This document shows positions 1-5,672 of a DNA stretch of 5,672 nt, piece by piece. Under the pieces are notes generated by a model. The model saw nothing but the letters and a program-made list of their open reading frames with translations, had not been told where the DNA came from and did no database searches. The position numbers and the translations under genes are program-made. The stretch spans positions 1 to 5,672 of the forward strand of contig CALANS010000022.1 in assembly GCA_937926105.1 (NCBI GenBank). Reading direction: 5' to 3'. Source of the DNA: an uncultured Actinomycetes bacterium (GTDB lineage: Bacteria; Actinomycetota; Actinomycetes; Mycobacteriales; Nakamurellaceae). Numbering within the stretch: position 1 is the stretch's first letter; every line of letters starts with the position of its first letter.

Positions 1-390
1 CGCGGCGGCGAAGATCTCGCGTTCTTCGCGCCGGTGCCGAGGCAGCCGCAGCATGGCACTCATCGCGCCGGCCCGGGTGCGCGCAGTGGCGCCGACGGCC
101 ACGTTGGCAAGCACCGACATGCCCGGGAACAGCCGCGCCCCCTGGAACACGATGGCCACGCCCCGCTGCGCCCGACGATGCGGCGGGAGCCGGTCGATGT
201 ACTGCCCGTCGAGGGTGATGCGGCCCGAGTTCGGGTGCAGATGGCCGCTGATCATGCTGAACAGCGTCGACTTGCCCGCCCCGTTCGGGCCGATCACCCC
301 GCGCAGCTCGCCGTCGGCGACCGACAGGGTGACATCCCTGTTCGCGTAGACACCGCCGAAGGCGCGAGAGAGCCGGTCGACCTCGAGCAT
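1..390 (-). CDS. LivG-type ABC transporter ATP-binding protein, N-terminal part (gene continues beyond the left edge)
   Basis: The first 130 residues of a cytoplasmic ATPase that would energise a Liv/HAAT-type importer for amino acids, amides or aromatic acids. The Walker A motif GPNGAGKST lies at residues 34-42 and the Q-loop glutamine is near residue 83 (VFQGARLFPG). The order 'FGG...V...GELRGVIGPNGAGKSTLF' followed by 'RLFPGMSVLANVAVG' is typical of LivG/LivF proteins. LivG is favoured because of the LFP...VL.NV.VG block and the insertion that follows it. Signature motif, Walker B and H-loop would lie off the left edge. The ATG is 2 bp after the stop of the substrate-binding protein gene, so translation is probably coupled; only a weak GAAG precedes it. 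It should be in one operon with the upstream binding protein, with permease genes outside the window. Confidence 0.9.
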   Translation of the reverse strand, partial: MLEVDRLSRAFGGVYANRDVTLSVADGELRGVIGPNGAGKSTLFSMISGHLHPNSGRITLDGQYIDRLPPHRRAQRGVAIVFQGARLFPGMSVLANVAVGATARTRAGAMSAMLRLPRHRREEREIFAAA

Positions 391-392
391 GG

Positions 393-1607
393 CTACTTCG
401 GGACGTCCGTCTTGAACTTCTCCACCTGGTAGTCGGTGGCCTTCCAGATGCCATCCTTGACCACCATGATGCCGATGGCACTGGCATCCAGACCCATGTG
501 ATCGGTCTTGCTGAAGTGGTAGTGGCCGTTGGGCGTCAGGATGTCCAGCCCCTCCATGGCGTCGCGGATCTTCGCGCGATCCGTCGATCCGGCCTTCTCG
601 ATGGCGGCCTTGATCAGCTCGATCGCCGTCGCCCCGCCGTAGGCGAACTCGGGCGGGTTCTGCCCGTCGTTCTGCGCGCGCCAGGGAGTGGCCACGGCCA
701 TCACCTCGTCTTTGTAGGCGCCGTCAGGGATGCTGTCGGGATCCAGCGCCGCGGTCGTCGCGCCGACGACGCCCTCGGCTGCCGAGCCGGAGGGCTGCAG
801 CCACAGGTTCGACGCCTGCGAGCCGGTCACGTAGAAGTTGATCCCCTTGCCGGCGATCTGCTTCGTGATGATCACCGGGGCCGGTCCCGAGCCCCACTGC
901 ACGAAGGCGTCGGGCTTGGCGGCCACGACCTTGGTGATCAGCGGTGTGAAGTCGGTCGCGGCCGGGTCATATGCCTCGTCGAGCACGATCTTCATGCCCG
1001 CGGCCTCCGCGAGGCTCTTCGTGGCCTTCTCACCGTTCTGTCCGTACAGGTCGGTGCCGGTGTAGGCGACCGCGACGGTCTTCACGTCCTTCGACTTCCA
1101 GTAGCCCACGAGTGCCTCCGCATAGATCTTCACGGCACCGGGCGACGTGAACGCGTAGGGATTGCTGCCGTCCACGTACGCGTCGACGGGGCTCAGCGCG
1201 ATCGTCGGGACCTTGTACTGCAGGATGCTGGAGCTGACCGCGGTCGCAGCGGAGGTCATGGAGCTTGCCAGCATGGCCGAGTAGCTGCTGTCCGATGCCA
1301 TCTGATTGAACTGCTTGACCGACTCGGTGGGGTCGGTCTTGTCGTCGGCGACGGTCAACTGCACCTTCTGGCCGTTGATGCCGCCGGCCTTGTTGATGTC
1401 GGCGACCGCCTGCTCGGCGGCCTCCTTGTCGCCGGCGCCGAGGGCCGAGAGCGGACCGGTCAGGGGCATGACCGCGCCGATCTTGATCGTGCCGCCGGCC
1501 TTGTCCGACGGCGTGCCGCCGGAGCCGCTGGAACAACCGGCCAGCGCGAGCGCAGTGACGGATGCCGTCGCGAACGCGGCGACAGCGAGCAGGGTCTTGG
1601 ACTTCAT
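393..1607 (-). CDS. Liv/HAAT-type ABC transporter substrate-binding lipoprotein
   Basis: A 404-residue extracytoplasmic solute receptor of the periplasmic-binding-protein type I family (Peripla_BP_6, LivJ/LivK-like). It has a basic N-terminus (MKSK), a hydrophobic stretch and a lipobox LAGC with the lipidated cysteine at residue 25, then a Ser/Gly-rich linker. The binding fold starts with GTIKIGAVMPLTG (about residues 39-51), followed by the family pattern A.....INKAGGINGQ and DDKTDP. The length is normal. A GTG six bases upstream (1613) would add two residues, but that GTG is part of the GGAG ribosome binding site, so ATG at 1607 is preferred. The adjacent LivG-type ATPase supports an importer. 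The ligand is unknown: this family covers branched-chain amino acids, amides, urea and aromatic acids, and the sequence seen here does not decide. Confidence 0.93.
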   Translation of the reverse strand: MKSKTLLAVAAFATASVTALALAGCSSGSGGTPSDKAGGTIKIGAVMPLTGPLSALGAGDKEAAEQAVADINKAGGINGQKVQLTVADDKTDPTESVKQFNQMASDSSYSAMLASSMTSAATAVSSSILQYKVPTIALSPVDAYVDGSNPYAFTSPGAVKIYAEALVGYWKSKDVKTVAVAYTGTDLYGQNGEKATKSLAEAAGMKIVLDEAYDPAATDFTPLITKVVAAKPDAFVQWGSGPAPVIITKQIAGKGINFYVTGSQASNLWLQPSGSAAEGVVGATTAALDPDSIPDGAYKDEVMAVATPWRAQNDGQNPPEFAYGGATAIELIKAAIEKAGSTDRAKIRDAMEGLDILTPNGHYHFSKTDHMGLDASAIGIMVVKDGIWKATDYQVEKFKTDVPK

Positions 1608-1612
1608 CGTCA

Positions 1613-1616
1613 CTCC
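1613..1616 (-). promoter_or_regulatory. Ribosome binding site of the substrate-binding protein gene
   Basis: On the minus strand the bases read GGAG-TGACG-ATG, giving 5-base spacing to the ATG at 1607. The site overlaps the alternative GTG codon at 1613, which argues against use of that GTG. Confidence 0.7.
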
Positions 1617-1646
1617 GATTCGTCGTTGATTCAGATGCAGGAGACC

Positions 1647-1652
1647 ATTATC
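1647..1652 (-). promoter_or_regulatory. Candidate -10 element of the Liv-type ABC operon
   Basis: On the minus strand these bases read GATAAT, one mismatch from TATAAT. They lie about 40 bases upstream of the ATG at 1607, which would give a leader of roughly 33 bases. No convincing -35 hexamer is seen at the usual distance, so an activator may be needed, or the promoter may be elsewhere. This is an inference from sequence only. Confidence 0.4.
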
Positions 1653-1671
1653 AGGTTGCCTGACTATCAGG
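1649..1671. promoter_or_regulatory. Candidate operator: three alternating TCAGG/CCTGA half-sites upstream of the ABC operon
   Basis: TCAGG (1651-1655), its inverse CCTGA (1659-1663) and TCAGG again (1667-1671) are each separated by exactly 3 bases. The outer copies extend to the heptamer TATCAGG (1649-1655 and 1665-1671). The cluster overlaps the candidate -10 and the spacer region of the minus-strand promoter, as expected for a repressor binding site. The regulator is not identifiable from the window. Confidence 0.45.
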
Positions 1672-1883
1672 AAGTATGAACGACGCTCTCGGTCACGTCA
1701 AGACTCGAATTGCGAACGATGCCGGGTCGTGACATCCGCGCGGGTGCCTTGTGCGGTTGGCACGGCAGCGAGGTCACCGTGATGAGCGCGGGATGGTAGC
1801 GCCGGGTGGCTGCTCTGACAAGCCCCGTTCTTCGCACGGATGCCGGACTTATCGTGACGCCACACCGCGACCGAGGAGTCCGT
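1672..1883. other. Intergenic region with no gene recognised
   Basis: This 212-bp stretch lies between the divergent ABC operon and the small plus-strand gene. It must hold the promoter of the small gene, but I see no convincing -35/-10 pair. The open frames across it on both strands have no start with a ribosome binding site and read as low-information Arg/Ser/Pro-rich protein. A GTGCC/GGCAC inverted repeat near 1744-1763 with a 10-base loop is too weak to call. Confidence 0.5.
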
Positions 1884-2186
1884 ATGGCCAGCCCCGCATC
1901 AGTACAACATGGCCACGACGTCGGAGACCCCACCAGAGGGCAGCCCTCCTCGACTGGCGACGATCTACGGCAGGATGACACCGACACCGGGCCGGCATAC
2001 GAACGTGTCGATCTCGACCGGTACGTCATCCTGCACGAGCACCGGTCCATCGGCTACGTCGACGTGGTCTCGCCGGTGTTCGTGTGCTATCTGGGAGCAC
2101 ACTACCCGTTCGCCGTCGAGGTCGCGCAGGTGTACGACTTCGAGCTGGCCGTACAGACCGTGCAGCACGCGGCGACCGGCAACTGA
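1884..2186 (+). CDS. Unrecognised small protein, 100 residues
   Basis: I do not recognise a family. The ATG is preceded by an excellent ribosome binding site, GAGGAG at 1873-1878 with 5 bases of spacing, which fixes this start over the longer frame from 1806. Residues 1-40 are polar and low-complexity (Asp, Gln, Gly, Ser), probably disordered. Residues 41-97 look folded, with alternating hydrophobic residues (RYVILHEHRSIGYVDVVSPVF, then VCYLGAHYPFAVEVAQVYDF), consistent with a small alpha/beta domain. Third codon positions are strongly G/C in this second half, supporting real coding. There is no signal peptide or membrane segment. It stands alone, divergent from the ABC operon and convergent with the HspR-like gene, 41 bp away. 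The function is unknown. Confidence 0.6.
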   Translation: MASPASVQHGHDVGDPTRGQPSSTGDDLRQDDTDTGPAYERVDLDRYVILHEHRSIGYVDVVSPVFVCYLGAHYPFAVEVAQVYDFELAVQTVQHAATGN

Positions 2187-2193
2187 GGAAGAC

Positions 2194-2216
2194 CTCGTGC
2201 CCCGGGTACGCGCGAG
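2194..2216. terminator. Weak hairpin between two convergent genes
   Basis: CTCGTGC (2194-2200) can pair with GCGCGAG (2210-2216) through a 9-base loop, with one G-T wobble. It lies in the 41-bp gap between the small gene and the HspR-like gene, where a shared bidirectional terminator would be expected. There is no T-tract on either side, so this is a tentative call. Confidence 0.3.
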
Positions 2217-2227
2217 CGACGTGGATG

Positions 2228-2554
2228 CTATCGAGTGTTCTTCATCTCCGCTCGCAACCGAGCGTTCTCGTCCTGCAGCGGCAAGACCATGGCGATGCCG
2301 GCGAGGTTGAGGCCAGCATCGAGCAGATCACCGATACGACGAAGCCGGTCGAGGTCGTCGGCGCTGTAACGCCTGGTGCCGCCGCCCGTGCGGTCGGGTT
2401 CGAGCAGGCCGCGCGCTTCGTACGCTCGCAGGTTCTGCACTCCCATGCCCACCAGTTCCGCAGCCACTGAGATGGCATAGACGCCACGTGCTGCCGACCC
2501 GGCCTCGATGTCCCGCGCCGAGCGCGGTTCCTGCTCGTCTGGCTCCTGCCTCAT
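2228..2554 (-). CDS. HspR-like MerR-family transcriptional regulator
   Basis: A 108-residue DNA-binding protein, inferred to repress the divergent hsp20 gene and itself. After a charged leader of about 24 residues, GVYAISVAAELVGMGVQNLRAYE (24-46) forms the helix-turn-helix. R55-T-G-G-G-T-R-R-Y-S64 is the wing and DDLDRLRRI...LNLAGI (66-87) the following helices. The VY.ISVAA.L.G pattern, RRYS and NLAGI are those of HspR, the actinobacterial heat-shock repressor. The tail after NLAGI is only about 21 residues, shorter than in Streptomyces HspR (about 150 residues in total), and is probably a short coiled coil. The ATG has no Shine-Dalgarno sequence. No other ATG or GTG lies in frame upstream before a stop codon at 2579-2581, and the next in-frame GTG falls inside the HTH. 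It could be a hsp20-dedicated paralogue rather than the dnaK-linked HspR. Confidence 0.85.
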   Translation of the reverse strand: MRQEPDEQEPRSARDIEAGSAARGVYAISVAAELVGMGVQNLRAYEARGLLEPDRTGGGTRRYSADDLDRLRRIGDLLDAGLNLAGIAMVLPLQDENARLRAEMKNTR

Positions 2555-2566
2555 TATGTAGTCGAT

Positions 2567-2585
2567 GCTATAACAAATCTATAGC
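2567..2585. promoter_or_regulatory. Inverted repeat GCTATA-N7-TATAGC, candidate operator shared by hsp20 and its regulator
   Basis: Perfect 6-bp arms (2567-2572 and 2580-2585) flank a 7-bp spacer. HspR binds HAIR sites (CTTGAGT-N7-ACTCAAG), so the 7-bp spacing matches while the arm sequence differs. The repeat lies 12 bp upstream of the regulator ATG and about 75 bp upstream of the hsp20 ATG. Each arm contains a TATA-like core that could serve as a -10 element on either strand, so a bound repressor would block both directions. Confidence 0.6.
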
Positions 2586-2646
2586 GCATGGCACAGGTTC
2601 TGGATGGACCCGGGCCGACGAGAGCATCTCAGGAAACACGAGTCAC

Positions 2647-2654
2647 GGAGGTGG
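2647..2654 (+). promoter_or_regulatory. Ribosome binding site of hsp20
   Basis: GGAGGTGG, 5 bases before the ATG at 2660, is close to the ideal anti-16S complement. It selects this start over the in-frame ATG at 2588, which has no ribosome binding site and would add 24 residues not found in the family. Confidence 0.85.
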
Positions 2655-2659
2655 TAACG

Positions 2660-3091
2660 ATGCTGATGCGCACTGACCCGTTCCGAGAACTGGACCGGCT
2701 CACCCAGCAGGTCTTCGGCGTCGACGGGACCCCCGCCCGTCCGTCGGTCATGCCGATGGATGCCTGGCGGGAGGGCGAGACGTTCCACGTCGAATTCGAT
2801 CTGCCCGGTGTCGATCCGGACTCGATCGACCTCGACGTGGAGCGCAACGTGGTCACGGTCAAGGCAGAACGGCCGCTGCACGCCAGCGACGCCGAGCTCA
2901 TCGCCGCCGAGCGGCCACGCGGCGTCTTCAGCAGGCAGTTGGTGCTCGGCGACAACCTCGACACCAATCAGATCAGTGCGAGCTATGACGCCGGTGTGCT
3001 GGCTCTGCGCATCCCGGTCGCCGAAGAGGCGAAGCCTCGCAAGATCTCGATCGCGAGCATGGGGCAGGGGCGCCAGGCGATCAAGGCCTGA
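2660..3091 (+). CDS. Hsp20/alpha-crystallin small heat-shock protein (Hsp18 type)
   Basis: A 143-residue ATP-independent holdase chaperone of the cytoplasm that keeps unfolding proteins soluble in oligomeric assemblies. The N-terminus [20 protein letters not shown] is that of Streptomyces Hsp18. The alpha-crystallin domain runs from about residue 32 ([20 protein letters not shown]) to about 120. It includes [12 protein letters not shown] (61-72), [14 protein letters not shown] (84-97) and the A.Y..GVL.L.IPV signature (107-120). A short C-terminal tail has the ISI motif (129-131) used in oligomer contacts. The length equals that of Streptomyces albus Hsp18 as I recall it. It is transcribed divergently from an HspR-like regulator with a shared inverted repeat, so heat-inducible derepression is inferred. 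In S. albus, Hsp18 is controlled by an unrelated repressor, RheA, so the pairing here is different. Confidence 0.95.
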   Translation: MLMRTDPFRELDRLTQQVFGVDGTPARPSVMPMDAWREGETFHVEFDLPGVDPDSIDLDVERNVVTVKAERPLHASDAELIAAERPRGVFSRQLVLGDNLDTNQISASYDAGVLALRIPVAEEAKPRKISIASMGQGRQAIKA

Positions 3092-3111
3092 GCCGATTGC
3101 CAGCGATCCGC

Positions 3112-3143
3112 GATGGCGGGGTGGAGTGTTCCACCCCGCCATC
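3112..3143 (+). terminator. Strong hairpin after hsp20
   Basis: A perfect 14-bp stem (3112-3125 with 3130-3143) closes on a 4-base GTGT loop, 20 bases after the hsp20 stop. The stem is about two-thirds G/C. No T-tract follows (TGCCGTG), which is common for actinobacterial terminators. It should insulate the metF operon from hsp20 transcription. Confidence 0.8.
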
Positions 3144-3199
3144 TGCCGTGTCCGACCGCGCCCGGCACGCACCGCACCCGCGATCCCAGGCATTGCCTC

Positions 3200-3228
3200 T
3201 TGCATTTCCCTATGGCCATAGGTAACGT
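3200..3228 (+). promoter_or_regulatory. Candidate promoter of the metF-purU-ligM operon
   Basis: TTGCAT (3200-3205) and TAACGT (3223-3228) are separated by 17 bp and fit loose -35 and -10 elements. Transcription would start near 3235, about 40 bases before the GTG start of metF. The spacer is almost wholly filled by a palindrome, given as a separate entry. This is a sequence-based inference. Confidence 0.4.
3209..3222. promoter_or_regulatory. 14-bp perfect palindrome, candidate operator of the one-carbon operon
   Basis: CCTATGGCCATAGG is its own reverse complement. It falls between the candidate -35 and -10 elements upstream of metF, and two flanking base pairs (TT at 3206-3207 with AA at 3224-3225) extend the symmetry past one mismatch. 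A dimeric regulator responding to an aromatic substrate is a plausible ligand. No cognate regulator gene is in the window. Confidence 0.5.
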
Positions 3229-3275
3229 GACCATCAAGCGCAAAGCCGCGCTCCCTGTGACCGGAAGGATCCGTT

Positions 3276-4151
3276 GTGGCAGCTCACACCCCCGCCCCCG
3301 ATACCGCTGCTGTGTTGCGGTTGTTGGATGGTTTCTCGTTGGAGATGACGGGGAAGGATGTGCCGGGTTTGGAGGAGGCGGCGGGGTTGCTGCCTTCGGG
3401 CACGAAGGTGAATGTGACGTTCCTGGGCAATGAGGATCTGGGGATGCGGGTGGCCGCGGCGGCGCGGGTGCGGGAGCTGGGGTTTGTCCCGGTGCCGCAT
3501 ATCTCGGCGCGGCGGATCGAGTCGCAGGCCCAGTTGGAGGAGTTCCTGGCCGCGTTGCAGGAGGTGGGGGCCGTCGAGCATGTGTTCTGTGTGGGTGGGG
3601 ATCCGGCGTCGCCTGCCGGGCCGTACCCGGACTCGTTGAGTGTGATCCGGACGGGGATCCTGCAGGAGTACGGGGTGAAGGAGGTGTCCATCGCGGGATA
3701 CCCGGAGGGGCACCCGGATATCCCGGACGACGTGTTGTGGCGGCATTTGGAGGACAAGTCGAAGGCGCTGGCCGAGCAGGGACTTTCCGCGGTGATCCTG
3801 ACCCAGTTCGCGTTCGACACGACCCCGGTGATGGCCTGGATCGGTCGGGTGCGGGAGCGGGGGATCGACACGCGGGTGCGGGTGGGGACGCCGGGGCCTG
3901 CGGGGATCAAACGGCTGTTGGGGTTCGCGCGCCGGTTCGGGATCGGGGCGAACGCGATGATCGTGAAGAAGTACGGGTTCTCGTTGACGAACCTGATGGG
4001 CACTGCCGGGCCGGACCGGTTCGTGTCGGATTTGTCTGGGCTGCTGGCCGAGGACCCCGCCGCGGGGGATGTGAGCCTGCATTTCTACACGTTCGGGGGG
4101 CTTTCCGCGACCGCGGGGTGGGCCGTTGACTACCGTGCCGCGCAGGTGTGA
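3276..4151 (+). CDS. metF: Methylenetetrahydrofolate reductase-type enzyme (MetF family)
   Basis: A 291-residue cytoplasmic flavoenzyme of the MTHFR fold that interconverts 5-methyl-THF and 5,10-methylene-THF. Recognisable family blocks are FSLEMTGKD (20-28), with E23 at the position of the catalytic Glu28 of E. coli MetF; VPHISAR (73-79); FCVGGDP (104-110), with D109 matching the flavin/folate Asp of the 'RGD' block; SIAGYPEGHPDIP (138-150); TQFAFD (176-181); and a C-terminal HFYTFGG (269-275). The GTG start is supported by GGAAGGA at 3263-3269 with 6 bases of spacing. purU follows after 11 bp. Placed with purU and an O-demethylase, it probably works in the oxidative direction, removing 5-methyl-THF, rather than in methionine synthesis. 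The sequence departs from E. coli MetF (SLEMTGKD instead of SFEFFPP), so cofactor preference may differ. All 17 Glu codons are GAG and 24 of 33 Gly codons are GGG. Confidence 0.9.
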   Translation: MAAHTPAPDTAAVLRLLDGFSLEMTGKDVPGLEEAAGLLPSGTKVNVTFLGNEDLGMRVAAAARVRELGFVPVPHISARRIESQAQLEEFLAALQEVGAVEHVFCVGGDPASPAGPYPDSLSVIRTGILQEYGVKEVSIAGYPEGHPDIPDDVLWRHLEDKSKALAEQGLSAVILTQFAFDTTPVMAWIGRVRERGIDTRVRVGTPGPAGIKRLLGFARRFGIGANAMIVKKYGFSLTNLMGTAGPDRFVSDLSGLLAEDPAAGDVSLHFYTFGGLSATAGWAVDYRAAQV

Positions 4152-4162
4152 GGGGGTCTGTG

Positions 4163-5672
<1,510 letters not shown>

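Noticed and set aside
34..432. Plus-strand frames over the left edge
   Set aside because: The minus strand here encodes an ABC ATPase with Walker A and Q-loop; the plus-strand products carry no recognisable motif.
498..1679. A long plus-strand open frame of 393 codons antisense to the substrate-binding protein gene
   Set aside because: It is a high-GC mirror frame. The protein it would encode is Arg/Gly/Leu-rich without family motifs, and the minus strand has a clear lipoprotein with a lipobox.
1744..1763. GTGCC/GGCAC inverted repeat in the intergenic region
   Set aside because: Five-base arms with a 10-base loop are expected by chance in GC-rich DNA, and it is not placed at a promoter or gene end.
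1667..2050. A minus-strand frame of 127 codons across the intergenic region and the small gene
   Set aside because: There is no ribosome binding site, the product is Ser/Arg/Thr-rich with little pattern, and it overlaps both the candidate operator and the better supported plus-strand gene.
2588..2659. N-terminal extension of Hsp20 from the in-frame ATG at 2588
   Set aside because: The ATG lacks a ribosome binding site, overlaps the operator/promoter region, and the family starts at [10 protein letters not shown], which has an ideal site.
3234..4082. Minus-strand open frames opposite metF
   Set aside because: The predicted proteins are Arg/His/Pro-rich with no motifs, while the plus strand encodes a clear MTHFR-family protein with a good ribosome binding site.

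Overview
The window comes from a high-GC Gram-positive bacterium, most likely an actinobacterium of the Microbacteriaceae/Micrococcales type. The evidence is the strong G/C preference at third codon positions, a small heat-shock protein almost identical in pattern to Streptomyces Hsp18, a MerR-type HspR-like regulator, GTG starts and purine-rich ribosome binding sites. The genus is an inference. No rRNA, tRNA, CRISPR or insertion sequence was seen.

Left part, minus strand (1-1607): a branched-chain-amino-acid-type (HAAT/Liv) ABC import system. A lipoprotein substrate-binding protein is followed after 2 bp by a LivG-type ATPase that runs off the left edge. The promoter region (about 1647-1671) carries three alternating 5-bp half-sites that look like an operator. 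Next, on the plus strand, comes an unrecognised 100-residue protein (1884-2186).

Middle part (2228-3143): a divergent stress module, an HspR-like MerR-family regulator (minus) and an Hsp20 chaperone (plus). They share a 105-bp intergenic region with a perfect inverted repeat of 6-bp arms and a 7-bp spacer, the same spacing as the classical HspR operator HAIR. A perfect 14-bp-stem hairpin after hsp20 separates it from the next operon.

Right part, plus strand (3200-5672): a one-carbon operon made of a MetF-type methylenetetrahydrofolate reductase, PurU (10-formyltetrahydrofolate hydrolase) and the N-terminal 187 residues of a LigM-type tetrahydrofolate-dependent aryl O-demethylase (GcvT/aminomethyltransferase fold), cut by the right edge. 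The inferred logic is that the demethylase moves a methyl group from a methoxylated substrate to THF, MetF oxidises 5-methyl-THF to 5,10-methylene-THF, a FolD-type enzyme not present here makes 10-formyl-THF, and PurU releases formate and regenerates THF. A 14-bp palindrome sits in the spacer of the candidate promoter of this operon. The metF-purU pair shows a striking reversal of synonymous codon preference, G/T-ending in metF and A/C-ending in the later part of purU. Whether the Liv-type importer feeds this pathway cannot be told from the window.
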